33,510 nucleotides of DNA from Bacteroidales bacterium (GTDB lineage Bacteria > Bacteroidota > Bacteroidia > Bacteroidales > UBA7960), in NCBI GenBank assembly GCA_019429365.1, contig JAHYJD010000031.1, forward strand, positions 1 to 33,510, given 5' to 3'. Positions 22,268 to 31,280 of the stretch are shown here, piece after piece. The notes beneath the pieces are model-generated. The model did no database searches. It saw nothing but the letters and a program-made list of their open reading frames with translations, and was not told the origin of the DNA. The translations under genes were made by a program, and so were the position numbers. The number at the start of each line of letters is the position of its first letter. Position 1 is the stretch's first letter.

Positions 22268-23332
22268 ATGAAAATGAACAGAATTTTAAAGGCCATAATG
22301 ATTGTTCCGTTTGCAGGCGTTTTATTTGCAGGCTGCTCCTCTTCCGGCAGTCAGGGCGAAGCCGCCACCGGACAAGAAGCCGACGAGCGCGTGGAAGTTG
22401 TAAGGGTGCAAGAGCTGTTTTTCGAACAGACCTCGCGAACGGCTACTTATACCGCACACTTACAGGCATTCAGGGAGGTTCACCTCGCTTCTGCCTCGCC
22501 CGGGCGCATCGAACGCATTTTGGTAGAAGCCGGCGACCGCTTTGCCGAAGGCCGCCTGTTGGTAGAAATGGACCAGACCCAATTAAGGCAAGCAGAGATT
22601 CAACTCCAGAGTCTTGAAGTGGATTACCGCAGGCTCGACACCCTGCGCAAGGCAGGAAGCATTCCCGAGCAACAATACGATCAGGTGAAAACCCAATACG
22701 ATCTGGCCAAATCGAACGTACAATTTCTTCGTGAGAATACCAGGCTGCTGGCTCCCTTTTCGGGCGTGGTTTCGGGCAAGTATTTCGAAAACGGCGAAAT
22801 GTTTTCCGGAGCCCCCAACACCCAGGCCGGCAAAGCCGCCATCCTTTCGCTGGTGCAAACCAGCAGGCTCAAAGCCACAGTGAATCTGGCAGAACGTTTT
22901 TATCCTTTTGTAAAAGCAGGGGCGCAGGTTAAGATCACCACCGATGTTTTTCCCGGTGAAGTGTTTACCGGAACGGTTTCGGTGGTCTATCCCACCATTG
23001 ATGCTGCTACCCGTTCGTTTAAAATTGAAATTACCGTTCCCAATGCACAGGAAAAGCTTCGTCCCGGCATGTTTGCCAGGGCCACTCTTGAATTGGGACA
23101 GGCTGAAGTCTTCCTGGTACCGGCACTTTCTATCCTAAAACTTCAGGGTTCCAATGAGCGATACATATTCCTGGAGGAAAACGGCAGGGCCAAAAGGGTA
23201 CCCGTTGAACTGGGCGGCCGCTATGACGATATGGTGGAACTGGTCTCTGATCAGGTTTCACCCGGGGACAGGATCATAATTGCCGGACAGGCCAGACTGG
23301 TCGATGGTGTGCGCGTAAGCGTGCAACAATAA
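22268..23332 (+). CDS. RND efflux periplasmic adaptor (membrane fusion protein), lipoprotein
   Basis: A 354-aa adaptor that links the inner-membrane pump to the outer channel. The signal ends in a lipobox VLFAGC with C23, so it is likely a lipoprotein. After it come a beta-barrel strand, a lipoyl half-motif (VHLASASPGRIERILVEAGD), a helical hairpin (about 100-145), the second lipoyl half (RLLAPFSGVVSGKYFENGEM) and the beta-barrel and membrane-proximal domains (IDAATRSFKIEITVPN). This is the HlyD/AcrA order. Two starts (22268 and 22274) are possible and differ by two residues. The RND gene follows after 45 bp. Confidence 0.93.
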   Translation: MKMNRILKAIMIVPFAGVLFAGCSSSGSQGEAATGQEADERVEVVRVQELFFEQTSRTATYTAHLQAFREVHLASASPGRIERILVEAGDRFAEGRLLVEMDQTQLRQAEIQLQSLEVDYRRLDTLRKAGSIPEQQYDQVKTQYDLAKSNVQFLRENTRLLAPFSGVVSGKYFENGEMFSGAPNTQAGKAAILSLVQTSRLKATVNLAERFYPFVKAGAQVKITTDVFPGEVFTGTVSVVYPTIDAATRSFKIEITVPNAQEKLRPGMFARATLELGQAEVFLVPALSILKLQGSNERYIFLEENGRAKRVPVELGGRYDDMVELVSDQVSPGDRIIIAGQARLVDGVRVSVQQ

Positions 23333-23377
23333 GCATGGGGTTTTTTAACTGTTATTCAGAATTAATTCTTTGTTAAA

Positions 23378-26300
23378 ATGAGTATATACAAAAGTGCAGT
23401 CAACAAGCCAATTACGACACTGATGGTCTTCGTCGGTCTGATCGTAATGGGTATTTATTCGTTGATATACATGCCCGTGGATTTGTTTCCTGAAATGGAC
23501 CCTCCATTTGTTTCGGTTATTACCAGCTACCCGGGTGCCAATGCCAGCGACATTGAGGTAAATATAACACGACCCATGGAGGATGCATTCAACCGCATCG
23601 ACAACCTGAAGGAAATCACTTCTACAAGCAGCGACAACCTTTCCATTATTTTTCTCGAATTTGAATGGGAAACAGACCTGAATGAGGCATCCAGCGAGAT
23701 ACGCGACGCCCTCGATATTCTCTATAATTACCTGCCCGATGGGGTAAGCAGGCCGACCATTTTTAAATTCGACCTGAGCATGATGCCTATTGCCATGTTT
23801 GCCGTAACGGCCAGCGATAGTTATCAGGGTTTGGAGAAGATTCTTGATGAAGTCATCATAAACCCCATAAACCGCATTGATGGCATTGGCTCGGTGATGA
23901 TGATCGGTGCCCCCCAGCGCCGGGTATACGTAGAAGCCGATCCGGTAAAACTCGAGGCATACAACCTGTCTATTGAGCAGATCGGAAATGTGATTCAGGC
24001 AGAAAACTTGAATGTGCCTTCCGGCAGAATTAAGATGGGCCAAATGGATTATCAACTTAGGGTTGAAGGCGAAGTTAGCGAAAGCAGCGAGCTTATGGAC
24101 CTGGTGGTAGGGCACTTCCAGGGCGGCTCTGTTTATCTTAAGGATGTAGCCACGGTTCGCGATACCCTTCGCGATGTGACCCTTGACTCCCGCATCATGG
24201 GAAGCCAGGGTGTGCGCCTAATGGTGATGAAGCAATCGGGAGCCAACACAGTTAAGGTTGCAAACGAAGTTAGGGATGCCATTAATGAGTTAAAAAGTGA
24301 ACTGCCTCCCGATGTGGAAATCATGGAGGTAATGGACTCTTCGGTATTTATCAGGGATTCGGTTAAAAACCTTACGCAAACCATGCTCTGGGCACTTTTT
24401 TTCGTTGTCCTGGTTGTGCTTTTCTTTCTTGGGAAATGGAGGGCAACTTTTATTGTGGTGCTTACTATCCCCATTTCGCTCATCGTTTCGTTTATCTACC
24501 TCTTCATAACGGGTGGCTCGGTTAACATAATTTCGCTGGCTTCGCTATCCATAGCCCTGGGTATGGTGGTTGACGATGCCATTGTGGTGCTTGAAAACAT
24601 CACCAGGCACGTGGAACGTGGTACCAGTCCACGCGAAGCTGCAGTATATGCAACCAACGAAGTGTGGCTCTCGGTAATCATTACCACCCTGGTAATTGTG
24701 GCGGTATTTTTCCCGCTGACCCTGGTAGGCGGTATGACCGGCGTACTGTTTAAGCAGCTCGGATGGATTGTGACCATTACGGTGGTAACCTCCACTGCAG
24801 CAGCCATTACGCTGACTCCAATGCTCTCTTCTAAACTGTTGGGTTTAAAGACCAAACGCTTTGTTTCTGTCGGAACCATTCATGACCGCTTTATTAACCC
24901 TTTTCTCAGTTGGTTTGAAGGATTTTATGAGAAAACCCTGAGGGTGGCTCTAACCCATAAGCTTCTGGTAGTGGTTCTGGCCATTGCTGTTTTTGTGGGT
25001 TCGCTGTTTCTGATGCGCTTTATCAGCACTGAGTTTATTCCAGAATCCGACGAAGGACAACTTTCTGTTGAGGTGGAGTTGACAACCGGCTTGCGGGTTG
25101 AAGAAACCATGAAGGTTGCCATTAAACTGGAAGATATCATTCGCGAACGTTATCCCGAGGTAGACCGCTTTGCGCTTACCGCCGGATCTGACGATCAGGG
25201 TGGTATGGCAGGCCTTTTCGGACAATCCGGCTCAAATATGATCAGCCTTGTAATGCGACTGACACCAACTGATGAGCGGGAACGCGACATTTGGAGTATT
25301 GCTGATGATCTCCGGCGGCAACTGGAACAGGTGCCTGAAATTGTTGAATATACCGTTTCGACCGGAAACAGTGGTGGCTTTGGTGGTTCAACCGTTGATG
25401 TGGAGGTGTTTGGCTATGACTTTGAGTCGACCAGCCGTTTGGCCCGCGAACTCCGGGAAAAGATCGATGCCATTCCAGGCGCTGAAGATGTCAAGATCAG
25501 CCGTAAGGACGACCGGCCAGAGTTGCAGGTGATTCTCGACAGAAAGAAACTTGCCGAAAACGGGCTGAATACCGCTATGGTTTCTGGGGCTCTGCGCAAC
25601 AGGGTAGCTGGGATGACCGCTTCCATTTTCAGGGAAGAAGGCGAAGAATATGAGATCATTGTCAGGTACAGTGAAGAATTTCGCAATACCATATCCGACC
25701 TGGAGGCGTTTACCATTACCAATCCCATGGGTAACAGGGTAAAACTTGGCGAGCTGGGCGAGGTGAAGGAATACTGGAACCCGCCAAACATTCAGCGAAA
25801 AGGCCGTGAAAGGGTGGTAACAGTCTCAGCCGTTCCATCGGGTATTGCACTTGGCGAACTGGCGAAGCAAATCAACAGCATTGTGGCCGAAACCGAAGTG
25901 CCGGCTGGAGTTATGGTAAAAGTGGGCGGCGCCTTTGAAGATATGACAGACTCGTTTATGGACCTTGGTCTCTTGTTGCTCATTAGCCTGATATTGGTTT
26001 TCCTGGTTATGGCTTCGCAGTTCGAATCCTTTATTACGCCCTTTGTCATCATGTTTTCCATTCCTTTCTCCTTCACGGGGGTTATCCTGGCCCTGTTTAT
26101 TACCAACACCACGCTGAGTGTGATTGCTGGATTAGGTGCCGTGCTGCTTATTGGTATTGTAGTCAAAAACGGTATCGTGCTGATTGACTACATCAATTTG
26201 ATGCGCGACCGCGGAAATTCGCTCAACGAAGCAATTGCTGTTTCGGGAAGGCTTCGTCTGCGCCCGGTACTGATGACGGCCTTAACCACCATTCTGGCCA

Positions 26301-26506
26301 TGCTGCCAATGGCACTGAGCAGGGGCGAAGGCTCCGAAATATGGAGCCCCATGGGTATTTCGCTTATTGGTGGTTTGATTTTCTCCACCTTCGTTACCAT
26401 GGTCCTTGTGCCCGTGGTTTATAGCATGGTTTCGCGACGCGGCGAACGCGACAAAATGAAAAAGGTAAGGGAAAAGTTTACTTTTTTAAATGAAGCAAAC
26501 AATTAG
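23378..26506 (+). CDS. RND-family efflux pump, inner-membrane component (HAE1/AcrB-like)
   Basis: A 1042-aa proton-driven pump of the resistance-nodulation-division superfamily. Length and layout match AcrB (1049 aa): one N-terminal membrane helix (about 12-32), a large periplasmic loop, helices 2-6 from about 330, a second periplasmic loop, and the last five helices from ~860. The proton-relay pair is D399 and D400 in GMVVDDAIVV, as in AcrB D407/D408. The second half contains the matching LLIGIVVKNGIVLIDYIN segment. The acidic second-loop start EFIPESDEGQ is characteristic of RND pumps. The HAE1-like sequence suits organic compounds more than metal ions, but the real substrate is unknown. 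It overlaps no other gene; the PII-like gene starts 4 bp after it. Confidence 0.95.
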   Translation: MSIYKSAVNKPITTLMVFVGLIVMGIYSLIYMPVDLFPEMDPPFVSVITSYPGANASDIEVNITRPMEDAFNRIDNLKEITSTSSDNLSIIFLEFEWETDLNEASSEIRDALDILYNYLPDGVSRPTIFKFDLSMMPIAMFAVTASDSYQGLEKILDEVIINPINRIDGIGSVMMIGAPQRRVYVEADPVKLEAYNLSIEQIGNVIQAENLNVPSGRIKMGQMDYQLRVEGEVSESSELMDLVVGHFQGGSVYLKDVATVRDTLRDVTLDSRIMGSQGVRLMVMKQSGANTVKVANEVRDAINELKSELPPDVEIMEVMDSSVFIRDSVKNLTQTMLWALFFVVLVVLFFLGKWRATFIVVLTIPISLIVSFIYLFITGGSVNIISLASLSIALGMVVDDAIVVLENITRHVERGTSPREAAVYATNEVWLSVIITTLVIVAVFFPLTLVGGMTGVLFKQLGWIVTITVVTSTAAAITLTPMLSSKLLGLKTKRFVSVGTIHDRFINPFLSWFEGFYEKTLRVALTHKLLVVVLAIAVFVGSLFLMRFISTEFIPESDEGQLSVEVELTTGLRVEETMKVAIKLEDIIRERYPEVDRFALTAGSDDQGGMAGLFGQSGSNMISLVMRLTPTDERERDIWSIADDLRRQLEQVPEIVEYTVSTGNSGGFGGSTVDVEVFGYDFESTSRLARELREKIDAIPGAEDVKISRKDDRPELQVILDRKKLAENGLNTAMVSGALRNRVAGMTASIFREEGEEYEIIVRYSEEFRNTISDLEAFTITNPMGNRVKLGELGEVKEYWNPPNIQRKGRERVVTVSAVPSGIALGELAKQINSIVAETEVPAGVMVKVGGAFEDMTDSFMDLGLLLLISLILVFLVMASQFESFITPFVIMFSIPFSFTGVILALFITNTTLSVIAGLGAVLLIGIVVKNGIVLIDYINLMRDRGNSLNEAIAVSGRLRLRPVLMTALTTILAMLPMALSRGEGSEIWSPMGISLIGGLIFSTFVTMVLVPVVYSMVSRRGERDKMKKVREKFTFLNEANN

Positions 26507-26510
26507 CAAT

Positions 26511-26804
26511 ATGAAAGCAGTAATGATCATTTTCAACCAGGCCAACAGCGAGAGGGTTGAGTTTATTTTCGACACGCTCGAAATAAGGGGTTATTCATGG
26601 TTGAACGACGTACAAGGCAGAGGCTCTGTGGCCGGTGAGCCACGGAGGGGCACTCACACCTGGCCCGAGCTGAATTCGGCAGCCTTCGTGGTTGTGCCCG
26701 AAGAAAAAGTGGACCCCTTGCTGAAGAGCATTAAGAAACTCGATGAACTGAATGAGGAAATGGGCGTGAGGGCCTTCGTTATGAACGTTGAAAAAACTTA
26801 TTAA
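26511..26804 (+). CDS. Small PII-like protein linked to the RND pump
   Basis: A 97-aa protein. The opening MKAVMIIFNQANSERVEFIF and the LNSAAFVVVPEEKVDPLLKS stretch give the strand-helix-strand pattern of the PII/CutA-like ferredoxin fold, with a mid-protein loop (DVQGRGSVAGEPRRGTHTW, about 32-50) placed like the T-loop of PII. The classic PII T-loop tyrosine and the ATP-binding residues are not clear, so it is PII-like and not a GlnB. The ATG at 26511 was chosen because it begins exactly at the first strand; an alternative at 26490 overlaps the pump gene. It lies between the pump and an LpxA-like gene, with only 4 and 2 bp between them. The probable role is to bind a small ligand or the pump and adjust its activity; this is inferred from context. 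Confidence 0.7.
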   Translation: MKAVMIIFNQANSERVEFIFDTLEIRGYSWLNDVQGRGSVAGEPRRGTHTWPELNSAAFVVVPEEKVDPLLKSIKKLDELNEEMGVRAFVMNVEKTY

Positions 26805-26806
26805 AA

Positions 26807-27637
26807 ATGAGTATTTCTAAACTTGCAGAGATTCATCCTGATGCTGTAATAGGAAAGGATGTAAGTATTGAGGCTTTTGTCAGAATCGATAATGATGTGA
26901 TAATTGGCGAGGGCACATGGATTGGCACCGGAGCAAGCATTTATCCCGGGGCACGCATTGGGAAGAACTGTAAAATATATCCCGGAGCGGTAATAGCTGG
27001 AATTCCTCAGGACCTTAAGTTCAGAGGTGAATATTCCACCGTCGAGATTGGCGATTACACCTCGGTGAGGGAATATGTCACCATTAGTCGTGGAACGGCC
27101 AGCAAGGGCGTTACCCGTGTGGGAAGTCATACTTTGTTAATGGCATATGCACACGTTGGGCACGACTCGGAAGTGGGTAACTATTGCGTATTAGCCAATG
27201 GTGTGCAGATTGCCGGCGAGGTGGTGATTGACGACTGGGTAGTGATAGGAGGCCTTAGTGCGGTGCACCAGTTTTGCCGTGTAGGTGCCCATGCCATGGT
27301 TTCGGGCATGACCGGTATTTTGTCCGACGTTGCGCCCTACACCAAAGTGTTTGGCGTGCCGGCCCATTATGTGGGAGTAAATGCCATCGGCCTCAAACGG
27401 CGAGGTTTTACCAATGACCAGATTCACCGCATACAGGATGTGTACCGGGTTGTTTATCAGGGGGGCATGAACGTTTCCCAGGCCCTGGAATATCTCGAGA
27501 TGAACCTGCCCAATTCTGACGAAAAGGAGTTTATTAGCAGCTTTATACGCAACTCAGAGCGCGGTATCATAAAAACCGTTGGTGCAAATGAAGCTGTTCC
27601 AGAGGTAAACTCCAAATTCAGGAAGTTTACAAAATAG
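26807..27637 (+). CDS. lpxA: LpxA-like acyl-ACP--UDP-N-acetylglucosamine O-acyltransferase
   Basis: A 276-aa left-handed beta-helix acyltransferase. LpxA starts lipid A synthesis by moving a hydroxyacyl chain from acyl-carrier protein to UDP-GlcNAc. The hexapeptide repeats cover about 8-165. The catalytic histidine corresponds to H119 in AHVGHDSEVGN, and VVIGGLSAVHQFCRVG (145-160) is also conserved in LpxA. The C-terminal helices (about 190-250: GLKRRGFTNDQIHRIQDVYR) are the usual LpxA ending. Length is close to E. coli LpxA (262 aa). It starts 2 bp after the PII-like gene and is therefore likely co-transcribed with the efflux genes, not with lpxC or lpxD, which are the usual partners. It may be a second copy with a special role; the rest of the genome is needed to tell. 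Confidence 0.88.
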   Translation: MSISKLAEIHPDAVIGKDVSIEAFVRIDNDVIIGEGTWIGTGASIYPGARIGKNCKIYPGAVIAGIPQDLKFRGEYSTVEIGDYTSVREYVTISRGTASKGVTRVGSHTLLMAYAHVGHDSEVGNYCVLANGVQIAGEVVIDDWVVIGGLSAVHQFCRVGAHAMVSGMTGILSDVAPYTKVFGVPAHYVGVNAIGLKRRGFTNDQIHRIQDVYRVVYQGGMNVSQALEYLEMNLPNSDEKEFISSFIRNSERGIIKTVGANEAVPEVNSKFRKFTK

Positions 27638-27661
27638 CTACTTCCCACGGAAATCCTTTTG

Positions 27662-30019
27662 CTAAAACGGCCAGAAAATGGGCAGCAGCAGGAATACCAG
27701 TGCCATTACAACCAGCGAAAGCGGAAGCCCAAGTTTGATGTAATCGGTGAATTTATAACCACCGGGGCCCATTACCAGCAAATTGGCCGGGTGAGAAATG
27801 GGGCTTAGAAAACTTCCGGCTGCAGCAATGGAAATGGCCATCATCAGGCTGTGGGGCGATATGCTGAAACTTTCGGCTGCCTGCAGTACCACAGGCGACA
27901 TGATAACCACCAGTGCTGCGGGAGGTATGGCAAGCGTAGCCACGATGGTGAGCACGTACAGCCCAGCCATTACGCCCCAAGGCCCGAACCGCCCCACCGT
28001 TTCAACCACTCCCTGTGCCAGCAGCGCAGCAGCACCGGTTTGATGCATGGCTGCACCCAATGGGAGTAAACCTGCAATCAAAAAAACGGAGCGCCATTCA
28101 ATGGCTCGGTAAGCTTCTTCCATTTTGAGACAACCTGTAAGAACCATTAATGCAATGCCTATCACCGCCATTATGGCTAACGGAATAAATCCCAGAAGCA
28201 CCGGCACCAATATGCCAATCATAACCAAAGTGGCCGTGAGGGCCTTGTGGGTGCGCAGGGGTTGCGACATGGTATCTGTAAGCAAAATGAAATCAGGCTC
28301 GCTCCCGATAAGTTCCAGTTTTTCGCGTTTGCCATAAAGCAACAAGGCTTCGCCAAAGCGCAAAGGCAGGTTGTGAAGGTTGGTGCGGTAGGCGCGACCT
28401 TCCCGCCAAATGGCCAGAACCGTCAGTCCGTATTTTTTTCTGAAATTGATGTCTCTTAATGTTTTTCCTGCAAGCAAGGATCGGGGCGCCAGCACAACCT
28501 CCGCCATAAGAACATCAGGCGTTTCGAGGCTTTGTGCAGCCGGGGTGTGTTCTTCAGAGATTTCAATATCCATGAGTCTTTGAAGCAAAGAAAGATCTTT
28601 TATGCTGCCTTGCACCAGCAGGCGGTCGCCCGGTAAAAACTTTTCCCCAGGTTTGGGCATAAGGAGTTGCTGCCCCTCCCTGATAATTCCCAGCACCGTC
28701 AGGCCAAATGCTTCGCCAAGCTGGGTTTCGGCAATGGCCTTGTCGAAGAGCTCCGCATCTTCGTTGATTTCCATTATGAAGAGTGCGTCATGCAGGTGGT
28801 ATTTTCCTGTTATTTCGCTGGTTTTGAGTTTATTCAAAGCTTCAATGTGTCCTGCTTTTTCAAGCACTTCCATATCTTCAGCAGGTCCGTGCAGCAATAA
28901 AAAATCGCCCGCCTGAATTTCTTCTTTCTTAAGTTGATTTCCAAGGATCAGGGCTTCTCTTTTCAGGGCAATAATGTTTACCCTAATTTGTTTCTGAAGG
29001 CTTTGGCTTGATGCACACTGCCCAATAATCGGTGAGTTTTCTGCAACCACTGCTTCAAAAAAGTCGAGATCGGCCAGGTTGATGCTTGCGGGGTCGATGC
29101 CTGTCTGTTCAGGAAGCATAATTTTCCAATCTTTCAGTGCTTTAATGGCGTCGAGCCTTCCCTGTACAAAAAGCTTGTCATTGGCCCGCAGAAGGGTGTC
29201 TGGTCCGGGATCAAGTATGGTTCCACCCCCGTGTCTTTTCACCGAAAGCACGTTAATTCCAAGTGCAGCACGCAAACGGCTTTCAGCAAGGGTTTTTCCG
29301 GTCAGCTCAGATTCTTCTCCGATTTTCATCATGAAGGTTCGGCCTTCCAGTTCGTAAGATGTTGAAAGTGTCTTTTCCCCGCCAAGGGGCCCGTTTTGTG
29401 CCACATCCTTTTTGGGCAGCAAGTGCCTGCCAATAAAAGCAATAAAAAGGATGCCGCCAAGCATTGCACCCATGCCCACAGGTGTAAAATCGAACAATTG
29501 AAAGGGTTCAAGCCCTGCATCCTGCAAAGCAAAACTCACGAGCAGGTTTGGCGGAGTTCCTATGAGTGTGGTAAGGCCGCCCAGCAGGCATCCATATGCC
29601 AGAGGCATGAGCAGGCGCGAAGGCGGCCTTTGGGTTGAGCGCGCAATGTCCATTACTACTGGAAGCATCAGCACAGCCACCCCGATATTGTTCATTACCG
29701 CTGAGAGCAGACCCGAAGTGAGCATAATGACTATGATCATCCTTGGCTCGTTATTTCCGGCCATTTTAAGCACCTGCCGGCCTATTATGCGAGCCACACC
29801 GGTTTGCGAAAGGGCAGCACTTAAAATAAACATGGCCCAGACAGTGACCACCGCAGGATTGCTGAAACCCGAAAGGGCTTCGGCAGGGCTAACCAGGCCG
29901 GTTAGCGCCAGGCTGCCCAAAACCAGCAAAGCCACTATGTCCATGCGAATCCAGCCACTGAAGAAAAAAGTTAGGGCTGTGATAATGATTAAGAAAACAA
30001 GGATAATGTCAAGAGTCAT
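27662..30019 (-). CDS. SLC13-type transporter with four RCK_C (TrkA-C) domains
   Basis: A 785-aa membrane protein of the SLC13/ArsB-like (ion transporter superfamily) type. The first membrane block covers about residues 1-200 and contains the hairpin signature IGTPPNLLV. The second, from about 595 to the end, contains the matching SPISHPANLLVMGPGGYKF. Between them lies a ~390-residue cytoplasmic insert with four RCK_C-like units (near 220-300, 310-395, 400-485 and 495-580), each ending in a strand such as DKLFVQGRLDAI or DRLLVQGSIKDL. Members carry sulfate or dicarboxylates, among other anions. The ORF could begin at a TTG at 30025, but the ATG at 30019 is used. The gene converges on the lpxA gene and is divergent from the next one. 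The substrate could be sulfate, dicarboxylate or another anion. Confidence 0.88.
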   Translation of the reverse strand: MTLDIILVFLIIITALTFFFSGWIRMDIVALLVLGSLALTGLVSPAEALSGFSNPAVVTVWAMFILSAALSQTGVARIIGRQVLKMAGNNEPRMIIVIMLTSGLLSAVMNNIGVAVLMLPVVMDIARSTQRPPSRLLMPLAYGCLLGGLTTLIGTPPNLLVSFALQDAGLEPFQLFDFTPVGMGAMLGGILFIAFIGRHLLPKKDVAQNGPLGGEKTLSTSYELEGRTFMMKIGEESELTGKTLAESRLRAALGINVLSVKRHGGGTILDPGPDTLLRANDKLFVQGRLDAIKALKDWKIMLPEQTGIDPASINLADLDFFEAVVAENSPIIGQCASSQSLQKQIRVNIIALKREALILGNQLKKEEIQAGDFLLLHGPAEDMEVLEKAGHIEALNKLKTSEITGKYHLHDALFIMEINEDAELFDKAIAETQLGEAFGLTVLGIIREGQQLLMPKPGEKFLPGDRLLVQGSIKDLSLLQRLMDIEISEEHTPAAQSLETPDVLMAEVVLAPRSLLAGKTLRDINFRKKYGLTVLAIWREGRAYRTNLHNLPLRFGEALLLYGKREKLELIGSEPDFILLTDTMSQPLRTHKALTATLVMIGILVPVLLGFIPLAIMAVIGIALMVLTGCLKMEEAYRAIEWRSVFLIAGLLPLGAAMHQTGAAALLAQGVVETVGRFGPWGVMAGLYVLTIVATLAIPPAALVVIMSPVVLQAAESFSISPHSLMMAISIAAAGSFLSPISHPANLLVMGPGGYKFTDYIKLGLPLSLVVMALVFLLLPIFWPF

Positions 30020-30178
30020 AATCAACTTATTTCTCGTGGCGGGTAAAGTTACTTGATATTCGGCAAATTTGTTAAATTAGTGGTTGAAAAGCCTGATTTC
30101 GAAATGCAATTTTTTCTTTAAATATTGATGTTTTGCATAAGTCACATTTCAAACTATAAATTTAATCAGAGGAAGCGT

Positions 30179-31117
30179 ATGAAAGCAATGGTAATTAATC
30201 AGTTTGGAGGTCCGGAGCAGCTTGCTATGCAAGAAGTTGCCATGCCTTCGCCAGGGTCAGGTCAGGTGTTAATTCGTATCCATGCTGCCGGTTTAAATCC
30301 GGTCGATTACAAAATTCGCAATGGATCGATGAAACTTATTACTGGAAGAAAATTTCCACGCATTTTGGGTCAGGATATTGCCGGTGTGGTTGAACAGGCA
30401 GGGAAGAACTCAAAATTCAGGCCGGGTGATAGGGTGTATGGTATGCTTGGCTATCAGGGCGGGGGATATGCTGAGTTTTTGGCAGTGAATGAAAGCCAGC
30501 TGGCACCGATTCCCGAACACTTAAGTATGGCAGAAGCTGCCGTAACTCCTTTGGGGGCGCTTACTTCCTACCAGTCCTTCAAAATTGCCGGTGGGTTAAA
30601 AGCCGGGTCCAGGGTGCTGATAAATGGGGCCTCGGGCGGGGTTGGAACGTTTGCCGTGCAGATTGCAAAAGCCCTGGGCGCGCATGTTACCGCAGTGTGC
30701 AGTGCACGAAATGTGGAGTTTGTAAGAAGTCTTGGCGCTGACCGGATAATAGATTACACAACCGAAGACTTCACCAATCTTGAACCGGAATTCAATATTG
30801 TTTTTGATGCGGTGGCAAAAAGCTCTTTCCAGAAAAGCAAGAAGATACTGGTAAAAGACGGAGCGTTTATTTCCACGCTGCCACTGCATGGATTGTTTTT
30901 TTACCAGTTTACCAACTTCCTTCGCAGCCAAAAAGCCTATTTCAGTGCCATAAAACCAAAAGGTGAAGATCTAATGGTGATTTCCGATTTCATTTCAAAA
31001 GGGTTGGTAAAAGTCCATATTGAGAAAACCTTTCCGCTGGAACAGGCCGCCCGTGCCCATGAGCTGATTGAAACCGAAAGGGTAAGGGGAAAACTTGTAC
31101 TGGAAGTTATTTCCTGA
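30179..31117 (+). CDS. Zinc-independent MDR oxidoreductase (quinone-oxidoreductase-like)
   Basis: A 312-aa NAD(P)H-dependent enzyme of the medium-chain dehydrogenase/reductase superfamily. An N-terminal GroES-like domain (1-110, with HAAGLNPVDYKIR) precedes a Rossmann domain with the nucleotide motif GASGGVGTFAVQIAKALGA. Zinc ligands of alcohol dehydrogenases are missing, as in quinone oxidoreductase (Qor) and related enone reductases. It likely reduces quinones or alpha,beta-unsaturated carbonyls in detoxification. The ATG at 30179 was chosen over 30125 because the N-terminus MKAMVINQFGG is the family start and it is preceded by GAGGAAGCG, a rare Shine-Dalgarno-like stretch here. It stands alone. 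Confidence 0.9.
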   Translation: MKAMVINQFGGPEQLAMQEVAMPSPGSGQVLIRIHAAGLNPVDYKIRNGSMKLITGRKFPRILGQDIAGVVEQAGKNSKFRPGDRVYGMLGYQGGGYAEFLAVNESQLAPIPEHLSMAEAAVTPLGALTSYQSFKIAGGLKAGSRVLINGASGGVGTFAVQIAKALGAHVTAVCSARNVEFVRSLGADRIIDYTTEDFTNLEPEFNIVFDAVAKSSFQKSKKILVKDGAFISTLPLHGLFFYQFTNFLRSQKAYFSAIKPKGEDLMVISDFISKGLVKVHIEKTFPLEQAARAHELIETERVRGKLVLEVIS

Positions 31118-31158
31118 AAAGGTCTGTGTCTCAGGGTGTATTGCCTTGTAGGTGACCC

Positions 31159-31173
31159 AAAGGAGGTTCCTTT
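31159..31173 (+). terminator. Weak stem-loop after the MDR gene
   Basis: AAAGGA (31159-31164) and TCCTTT (31168-31173) are complementary around a 3-base loop, 42 bp after the MDR stop. The stem is short and no long T-run follows, so it is at best a weak terminator or a binding site. Confidence 0.25.
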
Positions 31174-31280
31174 ATCCTGGTTTTGTGATGATTTGACACA
31201 ATATAGTCGTACCTTTATATGGTAATGCCATAGTGAAATTGCGTTTTCAGGCGATGCTAAAGCAATACCCGGCTTGGATT

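Noticed and set aside
23345-24115. 256-aa minus-strand open frame
   Set aside because: Antisense to the RND pump, which is clear; no family resemblance.
26027-26037. TTCGAATCC-like stretch resembling a tRNA T-arm
   Set aside because: It codes for QFESF in the RND pump and no cloverleaf could be formed around it.
30125-30178. Upstream start for the MDR gene, adding 18 residues
   Set aside because: The extra residues match nothing in the family, and the ATG at 30179 has a purine-rich ribosome-binding-like stretch before it.
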